Origin: Terribacillus saccharophilus
GTDB taxonomy: Bacteria > Bacillota > Bacilli > Bacillales > Amphibacillaceae
Length of the DNA: 64,000 nucleotides
Assembly (NCBI RefSeq): GCF_002272075.1
Contig: NZ_NPBJ01000013.1
Location: 124,001 to 188,000, forward strand
Reading direction: 5' to 3'
Below the pieces are notes generated by a model that worked only from the letters and a program-made list of their open reading frames with translations, did not search any database and was not told the DNA's origin. Of this stretch, positions 18,029 to 27,765 are shown piece after piece. Every line of letters starts with the position of its first letter. Positions within the stretch are counted from its first letter, which is position 1. A program made the translations under genes and the position numbers.

Positions 18029-20313
18029 GGTCTTTTTCTTGTGTTGCGTTTCTTGCTTTTCTTTCCTCTTGCCGGCGGCTTCTTTTTACCTTTGTTCTTC
18101 GGAGGACGATGATCACCTGGTTTGTTCTTCTTTTCGGCTTTAATAATTGTAGGACGGTCACGATTCTCCCGTGGCTTACGCGGCTTCATGCCGACCACTT
18201 CGAAATCAATGATACGCTCTTCAATATTCACCTTCACAACGCGAATTGTGATTTCATCTCCGATACGGAATTGATTGCCTGTCCGTTCTCCGATCATCGC
18301 ATAACGCTTGTCATCGAAGTGGTAGAAATCATCTGTCAGATAACTGACATGAACAAGACCCTCAATTGTATTCGGCAGCTCGACGAATAATCCGAAGCCT
18401 GTGACAGAGCTGATGACACCATCAAATTCCTCACCGACTTTATCTTGCATAAATTCAGCTTTTTTCAGATCATCCGTTTCCCGCTCTGCATCGACAGCAG
18501 CACGTTCTCGTTCCGAGGACTGTCTTGCAATCTCAGGCATCCGTTCTTTCCAGTGATCTTGTGTCTTCTTATCCAGCTGATTGTTGACAATATACGTGCG
18601 GATCAACCGGTGCACGATCAAATCTGGATAACGTCGGATTGGCGAAGTGAAATGTGTATAGAATTTCGTCGCCAGACCAAAGTGACCCAAACCTTGCGGA
18701 TCGTATTTCGCCTGCTGCATCGAACGCAACATAAGTCGGTTGATAATCATTTCTTCCTGCGTGCCTCTTACACGTTCTACGATCTTCTGCAAAGTCTGAG
18801 GATGAATATCCGAGGATGATCCTCTGACTGTATAACCCAAACTCGTAATGAACTCGAAGAAATTCTGCAGTTTATCTGGATCTGGATCAGTATGAATCCT
18901 GTGAATGGCTGGAACATCCATCCAATGAAAATGCTCTGCAACTGTTTCATTGGCAGCAAGCATGAATTCCTCAATCAGCTTCTCTGCAACAGAGCGCTCC
19001 CTCAGGATAACATCAATGGCCTTTCCTTCTTCATCAACTGCAACTCGTGCTTCTGGAAAATCGAAGTCGATTGCTCCCCTGTCCATACGCTTCTTACGCA
19101 GTACAGCGGCGAGATCCTCCATTTGCTGGAACATCGGGACAAGATCCGAATAGCGGTCTTTAAGTTCCTGATCATCCTCAAGTAATATTCGGTTCACTTC
19201 ACCATATGTCATCCGTTCATTCGTTTTGATGACACTTTGGTAAATCTCATGTTCTACCACTTCTCCTTGTGGTGTAATCTGCATGTCACATGTCAAGGTA
19301 AGTCGGTCCACTTGAGGATTCAAGGAACAGATACCATTGGAAAGACGATGAGGGATCATCGGTATTACACGGTCTACAAGATAGACACTAGTTGCTCGTT
19401 CCAAAGCTTCTTCATCAATTGGAGAGCCCTCATCCACATAATAAGAGACGTCCGCAATGGAAACAACAAGACGATAGTTCCCATTTTCAAGACGGCTGAC
19501 AGAAACCGCATCATCCAAATCCTTTGCGTCTGCTCCATCTATGGTAACGGTCATCATATCTCTGATATCCCGGCGGTTTTCTATCTCTGCAGGATCAATC
19601 GTATCTGGTGTATTCGCTGCCTGTTCCAGTACTTCCGGCGGGAATTCAGTGGAAATGCCATGCTTATAAATAATGGATAGTATATCAATACCCGGGTCGT
19701 TCTTATGACCAAGTATTCGGATTACTTCTCCTTCTGCACTCATGCGCCCTTCCGGATACTTTGTGATTCTGGCGATGACTTTGTGTCCATCAGTCGCTCC
19801 GCCTGCAGCACCGCGCGGTATAAAGATATCATTCGGGATACGTTTGTCATCGGCAATAAGGAAGCCGAAACGGCCATTATCTTCATATGTACCGACAACC
19901 TCCGCTATTGCTCGCTCTAGTATCCGAACAACTTGTCCTTCACGACGCTGTCCGCCCTCGGCCTGATTTTCGATGCGTACCAGCACTATATCATTATTCA
20001 TGGCAGACTGAAGATCGGAATAGTGGATATAAACATCAGCCACTCCCTCTTCCTCTGGTATGAGGAAAGCAAAACCTTTTGCATGCATCTGGATCTTTCC
20101 TCGTACGAGGTTCAGTTTCTCAGGCAAACCGAAGCGATTGCTTCTTGTCCGTACGAGCTGTCCTTCTGCTTCTAGTTCATTCAGTCCTTTGACAAGGACA
20201 GTGAACTCACTTGATTCATCGAGCGTCAATTGCTCCTCTATTTCTTCTACTGTTAACGGCTTAGCCGCATTTTCTTTGAAATAAGCCAATATTTTCTGTT
20301 TGATTTCTTCCAT
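18025..20313 (-). CDS. rnr: Ribonuclease R
   Basis: 3'-5' hydrolytic exoribonuclease that degrades structured RNA and works with tmRNA in clearing non-stop messages. 762 aa. Order: N-terminal helix-turn-helix (residues 1-60), two cold-shock domains (around [14 protein letters not shown]), the RNB catalytic domain with [15 protein letters not shown] (Asp ligands), an S1 domain ([18 protein letters not shown]) and a very basic Lys/Arg/Pro-rich tail of about 55 residues. RBS AAGGTG. It lies in the conserved secG-esterase-rnr-smpB-ssrA order. Confidence 0.96.
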   Translation of the reverse strand: MEEIKQKILAYFKENAAKPLTVEEIEEQLTLDESSEFTVLVKGLNELEAEGQLVRTRSNRFGLPEKLNLVRGKIQMHAKGFAFLIPEEEGVADVYIHYSDLQSAMNNDIVLVRIENQAEGGQRREGQVVRILERAIAEVVGTYEDNGRFGFLIADDKRIPNDIFIPRGAAGGATDGHKVIARITKYPEGRMSAEGEVIRILGHKNDPGIDILSIIYKHGISTEFPPEVLEQAANTPDTIDPAEIENRRDIRDMMTVTIDGADAKDLDDAVSVSRLENGNYRLVVSIADVSYYVDEGSPIDEEALERATSVYLVDRVIPMIPHRLSNGICSLNPQVDRLTLTCDMQITPQGEVVEHEIYQSVIKTNERMTYGEVNRILLEDDQELKDRYSDLVPMFQQMEDLAAVLRKKRMDRGAIDFDFPEARVAVDEEGKAIDVILRERSVAEKLIEEFMLAANETVAEHFHWMDVPAIHRIHTDPDPDKLQNFFEFITSLGYTVRGSSSDIHPQTLQKIVERVRGTQEEMIINRLMLRSMQQAKYDPQGLGHFGLATKFYTHFTSPIRRYPDLIVHRLIRTYIVNNQLDKKTQDHWKERMPEIARQSSERERAAVDAERETDDLKKAEFMQDKVGEEFDGVISSVTGFGLFVELPNTIEGLVHVSYLTDDFYHFDDKRYAMIGERTGNQFRIGDEITIRVVKVNIEERIIDFEVVGMKPRKPRENRDRPTIIKAEKKNKPGDHRPPKNKGKKKPPARGKKSKKRNTRKRP

Positions 20314-20357
20314 TTTTGCTTCACCTTCTTTTCGGCTCTTTTTTCATCTAGTATGAA

Positions 20358-21113
20358 CTATTCCCAATCAAGCGATTCGAGAAACTGATACACATCTTCA
20401 TGCAGCTGTTCCTTTTCTTTCCCCATCGTAATAACGTGAGAAGAGTTTTCGTACCACTTGATTTCCTTAAAATCCGACTCTGCGTGCTCATAAATGAAAT
20501 TGGCACTGTCTGTGTTGATCATTTGGTCTTCTGTTGCTTGCACAGCGAAGAGCGGTGCATAGATTTCATCTACATGCTTGCTCACATCGGTGATAAATGC
20601 TCCCAGACGCTGGAACATATCCGCAGTGGCTGGTGCCTCCATTAATTCAGCTAATTCCTGTTCTATCGCTTGATTATCTTTACCTTGCAGTTGTTTATGT
20701 TGTCTTGCATATAGCTTAAATCCTTTGTTTAACTGGGTTTCGTTATCAAAGAACATCGGCGAACACATCGTTACAACGCCTTTTACCGGATACGAATAGG
20801 CTAGCTTTAAACTAAGCACTCCACCTAGGGATAAGCCGGCAACAGCGATTTTTTCATAGCCTTTATTCTTCAAATACTGATAAGCAGCCTGGACGTCCTC
20901 CCACCACTCATCCGAATTGGAAGCGACGATATCATCAGGTGTTTTCCCATGCCCGCGATAAATTGGCGCGTGAGCAGTGTACCCTTTACCAGCAAGAAAA
21001 CGGCCCATCATCCGTACATCAGCTGAATGACCAGTAAAGCCGTGCAGCAGCAGAACAGCTCGATCTCCTTTCCCCTCAAATGTGAACGGCTCTGGCTGTT
21101 TCATTGTGACCAT
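20358..21113 (-). CDS. est: Carboxylesterase (alpha/beta hydrolase, Est30/YvaK type)
   Basis: Serine esterase, 251 aa. HGFTGHSADVR provides the oxyanion region, the nucleophile Ser is in GLSLGGVLS, the acid Asp is in ATEDQMI and the catalytic His is in SSHVI. It acts on short-chain esters in the cytoplasm; the natural substrate is unknown. RBS GGGGAG 6 nt before ATG. Located between rnr and secG, as in Bacillus where the same family member is called yvaK/est. Confidence 0.92.
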   Translation of the reverse strand: MVTMKQPEPFTFEGKGDRAVLLLHGFTGHSADVRMMGRFLAGKGYTAHAPIYRGHGKTPDDIVASNSDEWWEDVQAAYQYLKNKGYEKIAVAGLSLGGVLSLKLAYSYPVKGVVTMCSPMFFDNETQLNKGFKLYARQHKQLQGKDNQAIEQELAELMEAPATADMFQRLGAFITDVSKHVDEIYAPLFAVQATEDQMINTDSANFIYEHAESDFKEIKWYENSSHVITMGKEKEQLHEDVYQFLESLDWE

Positions 21114-21185
21114 ATGTATCTCCCCTATTATTTCTATATTATATAGTAGGTTTCAGCACTAGTTTTCCCTTCATCGGGAATAAAT

Positions 21186-21218
21186 AATCCCCCACCACAG
21201 AAGTTGTGACGAGGGATT
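21186..21218 (-). terminator. Hairpin after secG
   Basis: AATCCC/GGGATT with an inner CACA/TGTG pairing; imperfect, with a short T-rich tail on the leftward strand. Confidence 0.6.
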
Positions 21219-21233
21219 AAATTGGCTATTCGA

Positions 21234-21467
21234 TTATTGCAAGACGTACGCCAAAAGGAACGTCAAAATGAAAAGAATTACTCCTGTAACAATAGTTCCA
21301 CGATGGAGGAACAAGTCCAGTCCACGGGCTTTCTGTTTTCCGAACAATTGCTCTGCCCCGCCAGATATCGCTCCGGACAAACCTGCACTCTTACCAGATT
21401 GTAAAATGACTAACGTGATAAGCGCGATGGCATCGATAATTAATAGAACTACTAAAGTTGTCTGCAT
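21234..21467 (-). CDS. secG: Preprotein translocase subunit SecG
   Basis: 77-aa membrane protein with two transmembrane helices (residues about 3-22 and 58-76) and the conserved loop [28 protein letters not shown]. It assists the SecYEG channel. RBS GGAGGTG. First gene of the leftward secG-est-rnr-smpB block. Confidence 0.97.
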   Translation of the reverse strand: MQTTLVVLLIIDAIALITLVILQSGKSAGLSGAISGGAEQLFGKQKARGLDLFLHRGTIVTGVILFILTFLLAYVLQ

Positions 21468-21622
21468 CCCAGCACCTCCTATAACAGCAAATACCTATGT
21501 CAACTGTAGCATATGTGTCAGATAATTGGCAAGATGTTCTTGTCCAATCGATGATATGCGACAAAACTATGAACTATTTTTGCAGAAAATGAATTTATGT
21601 GGAGATTTTTGAATTATTTTGG

Positions 21623-21651
21623 TTGCAAGCTGAAACCGTTTCCTTTATAGT
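21623..21651 (+). promoter_or_regulatory. Promoter of the fru operon
   Basis: -35 TTGCAA (21623-21628), 17-bp spacer, -10 TATAGT (21646-21651). A cre site occupies the spacer. Confidence 0.75.
21631..21644. promoter_or_regulatory. cre site within the fru promoter
   Basis: TGAAACCGTTTCCT matches the cre core with one outer mismatch. Its place between -35 and -10 would block RNA polymerase when CcpA is active. Confidence 0.7.
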
Positions 21652-21680
21652 GGACTTAAGTTCAGGAGGAGGTTATGGAA

Positions 21681-22433
21681 ATGCTTACACCTGAGCGGCA
21701 GGAAATGCTCTTACAGATGCTGCAAGAACAGCGCGTTGTAACGATTCCAGAGTTCGTGAAAGCAACAGACGCCTCCATCTCGACAATACGCCGAGATCTG
21801 ATTGAACTGGAGAAGCAGAAGCTGCTGCAACGGGTTCATGGCGGAGCAACGATTGTTTCTTCATTAAGTTACGAAATGAGCTATACGGAAAAGGAAACAC
21901 AAAACCAAACCGGAAAGCAGAACATAGCCGCTTATGCTGCAAGTCTTGTCGGTGAAGATGAATGCATCTTCTTGGATGCAGGTACGACGACATATCAAAT
22001 GATTCCTTTCTTATCTGGCAGAAATGTAACCGTCGTCACAAATGGTTTGACACATTTGGAGGCACTGTATGATAAGGACATCACTGTGTATGTAACCGGC
22101 GGATTAGTAAAGGATAAAACGAGGACTTTGATCGGTAGAGGTGCAATGACGGCACTCTCCCAGTATCGTTTTGATAAATGTTTTCTCGGGACCAATGGCG
22201 TTCATTCAGAAAACGGCTATACAACACCTGATCCGGAGGAAGCTGCCATTAAGCGTCAGGCTTTGCTTCGATCAGATGAGACTTTCGTTTTAGCTGACCG
22301 CAGCAAGCTGGACAAGACAACCTTCGCCCATATAGCGGATCTGACAGAAGCGACACTTATCGTCGACACTGTCAGTTCAAAACAGCAGACTGCTTACAAG
22401 AAATTTACATCAATAAAGGTTGTGGACTCATGA
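21681..22433 (+). CDS. fruR: DeoR-family repressor of the fructose operon
   Basis: Transcription regulator of 250 aa. N-terminal winged HTH (PEFVKATDASISTIRRDLIELEKQ) and a C-terminal DeoR sensor domain with DAGTTTYQM and GGLVKDKTRTLIG, expected to bind fructose 1-phosphate. ATG 21681 is preferred: it gives the family-typical MLTPERQ start and AGGAGG 8 nt upstream; ATG 21675 is two codons earlier. Its stop overlaps the fruK start (ATGA). Confidence 0.93.
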   Translation: MLTPERQEMLLQMLQEQRVVTIPEFVKATDASISTIRRDLIELEKQKLLQRVHGGATIVSSLSYEMSYTEKETQNQTGKQNIAAYAASLVGEDECIFLDAGTTTYQMIPFLSGRNVTVVTNGLTHLEALYDKDITVYVTGGLVKDKTRTLIGRGAMTALSQYRFDKCFLGTNGVHSENGYTTPDPEEAAIKRQALLRSDETFVLADRSKLDKTTFAHIADLTEATLIVDTVSSKQQTAYKKFTSIKVVDS

Positions 22434-23341
22434 ATTACACATGTACGCTGAATCCATCCATTGACTACATCATGCATGTGGACAGTTTCAAGGCAGAAGA
22501 TTTGAACCGTGCCACAGAGACAGCATATTTTGCTGGCGGAAAAGGTATTAACGTTTCCCGCTTGTTGAAACGATTGGATGTGGAAACAACAGCATTAGGA
22601 TATATCGGTGGCTTCACTGGTGCCTTCATTAGGGAAACGCTTGAAAATGCTGGCATCAAACATCAGTTCATCGAAATAAATGAACCGACACGTGTCAATG
22701 TAAAACTGAAGTCGGGTGGAGAAACAGAGATAAACGGACCTGGACCATCTATCACGACAGAACAGCTTGCTTTGCTTTTTGAACAGATTAAAAGCCTCGG
22801 GAAACAGGATGCTCTGGTTGCAGCAGGCAATGCTCCGGGCTCCGTTCCGGCCGACATTTATGCAAGGATGGCTGATATCTGTGAAGAGAATGGAACTAGA
22901 TTCATCGCTGATACATCAAGTGCTGCCCTTCGTGATTTAATCGGCAAGCGTATGTTCCTTGTAAAGCCAAACCATCATGAATTGGGTGAGCTTTTCGATA
23001 CAACGATCTCTTCCATTGAAGACATTGTCAGCTACGCACGAAAGCTGCACGAAACAGGCATCGAAAACGTTATCGTATCAATGGGTGGTGAAGGTGCCAT
23101 CTTTGTGAACAAGGATCATGCTTGGAAAGCCCAAACACCTAAGGGAACAGTAAAGAATTCCGTCGGTGCAGGCGATAGTATGGTGGCAGGATTCCTGGCC
23201 GCATATGAAAAATCAGGTGATTACAAACAAGCTTTCACCTACGCAGTAGCAGCTGGAAGTGCTACAGCATTCAGTGACGACCTCGGCGAGAGACAATATA
23301 TAGAAGAATTAGTCAGCCAGGTCAAACTCACATCTATCTAA
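22430..23341 (+). CDS. fruK: 1-phosphofructokinase
   Basis: PfkB-family kinase that converts fructose 1-phosphate to fructose 1,6-bisphosphate. 303 aa. It starts TCTLNPSIDYIMHVDSF; GGKGINVSRLL binds the sugar and the C-terminal VGAGDSMVAGF holds the catalytic Asp and anion hole. Overlaps fruR by four bases and is followed six codons later by fruA, the classic fruRKA layout. Confidence 0.96.
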   Translation: MNYTCTLNPSIDYIMHVDSFKAEDLNRATETAYFAGGKGINVSRLLKRLDVETTALGYIGGFTGAFIRETLENAGIKHQFIEINEPTRVNVKLKSGGETEINGPGPSITTEQLALLFEQIKSLGKQDALVAAGNAPGSVPADIYARMADICEENGTRFIADTSSAALRDLIGKRMFLVKPNHHELGELFDTTISSIEDIVSYARKLHETGIENVIVSMGGEGAIFVNKDHAWKAQTPKGTVKNSVGAGDSMVAGFLAAYEKSGDYKQAFTYAVAAGSATAFSDDLGERQYIEELVSQVKLTSI

Positions 23342-23355
23342 GAGGGGTGTTAATC

Positions 23356-25266
23356 ATGCGCATTACAGAACTACTTACAAAAGATACAGTTATTTTGCAG
23401 CTTCAATCCCAATCAAAAGCAGATGTGATTGAAGAGCTTGTTTCTAAATTGGACCAAGCTGGCAAATTGAATGATAAAGCAGGATTTAAAGATGCTATTC
23501 TAGCACGTGAAGCACAATCAACGACAGGAATCGGCGAAGGGATTGCTATACCGCATGGTAAATCCGCTGCCGTTAAAACACCGGCCATCGCGTTCGGCCG
23601 TTCTAAGGAAGGTTTGGATTATGAAGCGTTGGATGGACAGCCATCCCACCTATTCTTCATGATTGCTGCTTCCGAAGGTGCCAATCAGACGCATTTGGAA
23701 ACATTGTCCCGACTTTCTTCTTTCTTAATGGACAGCACGTTCCGTGCTAACATTGAAAGTGCGGAAACAGAAGAACAAATCATGTCTATCATCGATGCGA
23801 AGGAAAAAGAAGAGCTAGGTGAAGAAGAAGAACAAGAAAATCCAGCTGTAGAATTGGCACAGGATGCACCAGGCACCCAAGGTAAAGTACTTGCCATTAC
23901 TGCTTGCCCTACTGGTATCGCACATACTTTCATGGCTGCCGATAAGCTGAAGCAGACAGCAGCAGAGATGAATGTGCCGATTAAAGTTCAGACGAATGGA
24001 GCTGGCGGAGTTAAAAACCGTCTGACAGATGAAGATATTAAAGATGCTACTGCTATTATCGTTGCAGCTGATGTCAATGTCGATCTTAGCCCATTCGACG
24101 GCAAACATGTTTTGCAAGTACCGGTTGGACGTGCTTTGAAAATACCAAAAGAATTGATCGAAAAAGCACTTTCTCAAGATGCACCCGTGCATCATAACAG
24201 TGGTGGCGGCTCAGAAGCAGCTGCAGAAGGCGGACAGAAGAAAGAACAGCGCTCCGGATTCTACAAGCACATCATGAATGGTGTTTCGAACATGCTGCCA
24301 TTCGTTGTCGGTGGCGGTATCCTGATCGCACTAAGCATTCTTTTCGGTGAGTTGTTCCCAGACAGCCGTTTTGCAGAGATGCTTAATGAAATCGGAAGCA
24401 GCCAGGCGTTCTTCCTGATCGTTCCCGTACTTGCCGGTTTCATTTCCAGCAGTATTGCTGACAAACCTGGTTTCGCACCTGGTGCTATCGGCGGTTTGAT
24501 TGCTGTCACATATGGTTACGGTGACGCGACAAGTTCCGGATTCCTTGGCGGTCTGATCGCCGGTTTCCTTGCAGGTTATGTAACACTTGGTATTAAGAAA
24601 GCACTAGCTGGACTTCCTCCTGTACTGGAAGGATTAAAAACGATTCTATTCTTCCCGGTATTGAGTATTTTCATCACAGGTATGATCATGCTATTGATCA
24701 ATCCGTCTTTAACACAAGTATATGTAGCACTTTCTGACTTCCTAGAAGGTCTTGGAGGTACAAATTTAGTTCTGGTAGGAATCGTACTTGGTGCTATGAT
24801 GGCAATCGACATGGGCGGTCCGATCAACAAAGCAGCGTATACCTTTGGTATTGCAATGCTTGATGCAGGAAACTTGGAATTCATGGCTGCTGTTATGGCC
24901 GGTGGTATGGTACCGCCGCTAGGACTAGCGCTGGCAACTTCCCTATTCCGTAACAAATTTACGAAACAGGAAAGAGAAACAGGTAAGACAGCATACGTAC
25001 TGGGAGCATTCTTCATCTCAGAAGGTGTTATTCCTTTCGCAGCTGCCGACCCGCTTCGCGTCATTCCAGCAACAGCAATCGGTGCTGCAGTAGCAGGAGG
25101 TCTATCAGCCTTCTTCGCAATTGGTCTGAATGCACCGCATGGCGGAATCATTTCAGCAAGTTTGGTAGAAGGAAACCCATTGCTTTACTTCCTTTCCATC
25201 ATTATTGGTGCATTTGTCACAGCTATTATTGTAGGACTATTGAAAAAAGACCTAAGAAAAGTATAA
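23356..25266 (+). CDS. fruA: PTS fructose enzyme IIABC
   Basis: Membrane fructose transporter, 636 aa, phosphorylating fructose at position 1. Domains: IIA (residues about 1-150, His in GIAIPHGKS), an acidic linker, IIB (about 175-275, Cys in TACPTGIAHTFMAADKL) and IIC (about 300-636, with NKAAYTFG, MVPPLG and GAFFISEGVIPFAAADP). ATG 23356 has GAGGGG 8 nt upstream; an in-frame GTG at 23347 lies within that RBS. Regulated with fruR-fruK by the cre-containing promoter. Confidence 0.96.
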   Translation: MRITELLTKDTVILQLQSQSKADVIEELVSKLDQAGKLNDKAGFKDAILAREAQSTTGIGEGIAIPHGKSAAVKTPAIAFGRSKEGLDYEALDGQPSHLFFMIAASEGANQTHLETLSRLSSFLMDSTFRANIESAETEEQIMSIIDAKEKEELGEEEEQENPAVELAQDAPGTQGKVLAITACPTGIAHTFMAADKLKQTAAEMNVPIKVQTNGAGGVKNRLTDEDIKDATAIIVAADVNVDLSPFDGKHVLQVPVGRALKIPKELIEKALSQDAPVHHNSGGGSEAAAEGGQKKEQRSGFYKHIMNGVSNMLPFVVGGGILIALSILFGELFPDSRFAEMLNEIGSSQAFFLIVPVLAGFISSSIADKPGFAPGAIGGLIAVTYGYGDATSSGFLGGLIAGFLAGYVTLGIKKALAGLPPVLEGLKTILFFPVLSIFITGMIMLLINPSLTQVYVALSDFLEGLGGTNLVLVGIVLGAMMAIDMGGPINKAAYTFGIAMLDAGNLEFMAAVMAGGMVPPLGLALATSLFRNKFTKQERETGKTAYVLGAFFISEGVIPFAAADPLRVIPATAIGAAVAGGLSAFFAIGLNAPHGGIISASLVEGNPLLYFLSIIIGAFVTAIIVGLLKKDLRKV

Positions 25267-25267
25267 A
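25240..25267 (+). promoter_or_regulatory. Internal promoter for ptsHI
   Basis: -35 TTGAAA (25240-25245), 16-bp spacer, -10 TATAAA (25262-25267), at the very end of fruA. It would allow ptsHI expression without fructose. Confidence 0.55.
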
Positions 25268-25277
25268 ATAAGATAGA

Positions 25278-25316
25278 ATGAAAGCATTCACAAAAATAAG
25301 GATGAAAGCATTCACA
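25278..25316. repeat. Two tandem 15-bp repeats in the ptsH leader
   Basis: ATGAAAGCATTCACA occurs at 25278-25292 and again at 25302-25316, 24 bp apart. Each contains TGAAAGC-N-TTCACA, a cre-like half pattern with CA in place of the central CG. They lie just after the predicted internal promoter. Function unproven. Confidence 0.75.
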
Positions 25317-25343
25317 TAACAAACTACTTTGGAGGTATTTATC

Positions 25344-25610
25344 ATGGCAGAAAGAACAATGACAATTACAGATGAGACTGGCGTACACGCTCGTCCGGCA
25401 ACAATTTTAGTAAATAAAGCAGGCGGCTTCAAATCCGATATCCAGCTTGCATACAACGGTAAAAGCGTTAACCTTAAATCTATCATGGGTGTTATGAGCC
25501 TAGGTATTCCACAAGGTGCTGAGATCACGATCTCCGCTGAAGGCGACGATGCAGAAGAAGCAGTCAACACAATTGCGGAAACAATCAAAAGCGAAGGCCT
25601 AGGAGAATAA
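25344..25610 (+). CDS. ptsH: Phosphocarrier protein HPr
   Basis: General PTS phosphocarrier, 88 aa. Active His in TGVHARPA and the regulatory Ser in [10 protein letters not shown], the site of HPr kinase that links sugar status to CcpA. ATG 25344 has GGAGGT 8 nt upstream. It precedes ptsI by five bases. Unlike B. subtilis, where ptsHI follow ptsG, here they follow fruA. Confidence 0.97.
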   Translation: MAERTMTITDETGVHARPATILVNKAGGFKSDIQLAYNGKSVNLKSIMGVMSLGIPQGAEITISAEGDDAEEAVNTIAETIKSEGLGE

Positions 25611-25615
25611 TTCCG

Positions 25616-27331
25616 ATGAGCATGATAAACGGAATTGCAGCTTCAAATGGTATTGCGATTGCAAAAGCATACCATTTGGCTGTACCAGACCTCTCTTTCG
25701 ATAAGACAACTGTTGCGAATGCGGAAGAAGAGATCAGCCGTTTGGATGCTGCCCTCGAGATCAGCAAAAAAGAGTTGGAGAAAATCCGCGAGAATGCTCG
25801 TGTGTCACTTGGCGACGAGCATGCCGAGATTTTCTCGGCTCATTTGCTTGTCTTAGCAGATCCAGAACTGATCAACCCTGTTAAAGACAATATCCGCAAT
25901 AACAACATCAATGCAGAAGCTGCTCTTGATGAGACAGCTACAATGTTCATCGACATGTTCCGCAGCATGGATAATGAATATATGAAAGAACGCGCAGCTG
26001 ACATTCAGGACGTTACGAAACGCGTTATGGCACATCTTTTACAGGTATCCTTCCCGGATCCTGCACTTATAGATGAAGAAGTTATCATTATCGCAGAGGA
26101 CCTGACTCCTTCTGATACAGCACAACTTAACAAACAGTTTGTGAAAGGGTTTACAACTGATATTGGAGGACGTACTTCCCACTCTGCTATCATGGCTCGT
26201 TCCCTTGAGATTCCTGCTGTTGTTGGTACGAAGTCGATTACATCATCTGCTGCAAACGACGTTATGATAATTGTTGACGGTATGGAAGGTACTGTTATCA
26301 TCGATCCGACAGAAGATGAACTAGCAACATACAAAGCAAAACAAGAAGCTTTCGAACAGCAAAAGCAAGAATGGGCGAAGCTGAAAAACGAACCTACCAT
26401 TACAACAGATGGTGTTCACGTAGAGCTTGTTGCTAATATCGGTACACCAGAAGACGTTACCGGCGTTCAAAACAATGGTGGTGAAGGTGTTGGCCTTTAC
26501 CGCACAGAATTCCTTTACATGGGTAAGAGTGAGCTTCCTAGTGAAGACGAACAGTTCGAATCTTATAAAGCTGTTCTTGAAAACATGGGAGACAAGCCTG
26601 TCGTAGTTCGTACATTGGACATCGGCGGCGATAAAGAGCTCAGCTACTTGCAGCTTCCGAAAGAAATGAACCCGTTCTTAGGCTACCGTGCTATCCGCCT
26701 TTGCCTAGAGCGTGACGATATCTTCCGTGTTCAGCTTCGCGCCCTATTGCGCGCGAGCGTGTACGGCAACCTAAAAATCATGTTCCCGATGATCGCTACA
26801 CTGGAAGAGTTCCGCCAAGCAAAAGCAATCCTTCTTGAAGAGAAAGACAAGCTTGTAGCAGATGGCGTGTCAGTCTCTGATTCTATCGAGATCGGTATCA
26901 TGGTTGAAATCCCTTCTACTGCTGTTGCTGCGAAGCAATTTGCGAAGGAAGTTGATTTCTTCAGCGTTGGAACAAACGACTTGATCCAGTACACAATGGC
27001 AGCTGACCGCATGAATGAACGCGTAAGCTACTTGTACCAGCCATACCACCCAGCTATCCTGAACCTAGTGCATAATGTTATTGAAGCAGCACATGCAGAA
27101 GGCAAATGGGCTGGCATGTGTGGTGAGATGGCAGGCGATGCAATTGCAATCCCGCTTCTTCTCGGCCTTGGCCTTGATGAATTCAGTATGAGCGCAACAA
27201 GCATCCTGCCAGCAAGAACTCAAATCACGAAGCTTTCCAAAGCAGATATGCAGGAGCTAAGTCAACAAGCATTGACTCTAAGCACTGCCGATGAAGTGGA
27301 ACAGCTTGTCCGTCAAAAGACAGGTCAATAA
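25616..27331 (+). CDS. ptsI: Phosphoenolpyruvate-protein phosphotransferase (enzyme I)
   Basis: Takes phosphate from PEP and passes it to HPr. 571 aa. The N-terminal HPr-binding and phospho-His domain contains [13 protein letters not shown]; the C-terminal PEP-binding barrel has [35 protein letters not shown] and the MCGEMAGD loop with the active Cys. RBS AGGAGA. Ends in a strong terminator. Confidence 0.97.
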   Translation: MSMINGIAASNGIAIAKAYHLAVPDLSFDKTTVANAEEEISRLDAALEISKKELEKIRENARVSLGDEHAEIFSAHLLVLADPELINPVKDNIRNNNINAEAALDETATMFIDMFRSMDNEYMKERAADIQDVTKRVMAHLLQVSFPDPALIDEEVIIIAEDLTPSDTAQLNKQFVKGFTTDIGGRTSHSAIMARSLEIPAVVGTKSITSSAANDVMIIVDGMEGTVIIDPTEDELATYKAKQEAFEQQKQEWAKLKNEPTITTDGVHVELVANIGTPEDVTGVQNNGGEGVGLYRTEFLYMGKSELPSEDEQFESYKAVLENMGDKPVVVRTLDIGGDKELSYLQLPKEMNPFLGYRAIRLCLERDDIFRVQLRALLRASVYGNLKIMFPMIATLEEFRQAKAILLEEKDKLVADGVSVSDSIEIGIMVEIPSTAVAAKQFAKEVDFFSVGTNDLIQYTMAADRMNERVSYLYQPYHPAILNLVHNVIEAAHAEGKWAGMCGEMAGDAIAIPLLLGLGLDEFSMSATSILPARTQITKLSKADMQELSQQALTLSTADEVEQLVRQKTGQ

Positions 27332-27336
27332 GAAAC

Positions 27337-27366
27337 AGCTCTCCATTATGGAGAGCTATTTTTTTG
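27337..27366 (+). terminator. Terminator after ptsI
   Basis: Nine-bp perfect stem AGCTCTCCA/TGGAGAGCT, 3-nt loop, then eight or more T. Confidence 0.93.
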
Positions 27367-27369
27367 GGT

Positions 27370-27750
27370 CTATTCACTAGTTTTTTTATCCAATATTTGG
27401 CGAAGTTCCTCCATATCTTCTTCCGATAAAGTTTCTTCTTCCATAAACTGTACCAGCATGGATTTCATCGTTCCTCCATAGATTCGATCGATAAAGGATC
27501 TAGTCTCTGCACGCTGACACTCTTCCTCGGCGTAAAGCGGATAAAATGTATATATTCTTTGTTCTTTATTCACGCCCACCACCTTCTTCTTTGTCAGTCG
27601 GTCAAGCAGTGTTCTGATCGTTTTAGGTTTCCAATCAGCTTTACCCTGAAGCGAACTAACAACTTCATTTGCTGTACGGGGGGAATTATCCCAAAGCACT
27701 TTCATTATTTCCCACTCTGATTCTGATATATTTGGCACGTTCTTGGACAT
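27370..27750 (-). CDS. blaI: BlaI/MecI-family repressor
   Basis: Winged-helix repressor (126 aa) of the beta-lactamase genes. The N-terminal ISESEWEIMKVLWDNSPRTANEVV and KPKTIRTLLDRLTKK form the DNA-binding domain; the C-terminal part dimerises. Induction normally involves cleavage at an Asn-Phe bond; here the matching site reads LVQFM. The start MSKNVP (27750) has GAGGG 6 nt upstream; an ATG two codons earlier abuts the RBS. It follows blaR1 by 15 bp. Confidence 0.93.
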   Translation of the reverse strand: MSKNVPNISESEWEIMKVLWDNSPRTANEVVSSLQGKADWKPKTIRTLLDRLTKKKVVGVNKEQRIYTFYPLYAEEECQRAETRSFIDRIYGGTMKSMLVQFMEEETLSEEDMEELRQILDKKTSE

Positions 27751-27765
27751 AGCCATCCCTCTCTC

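Noticed and set aside
18025-20313. Several long rightward frames opposite rnr
   Set aside because: They are shadows of the rnr reading frame, without RBS or family resemblance.
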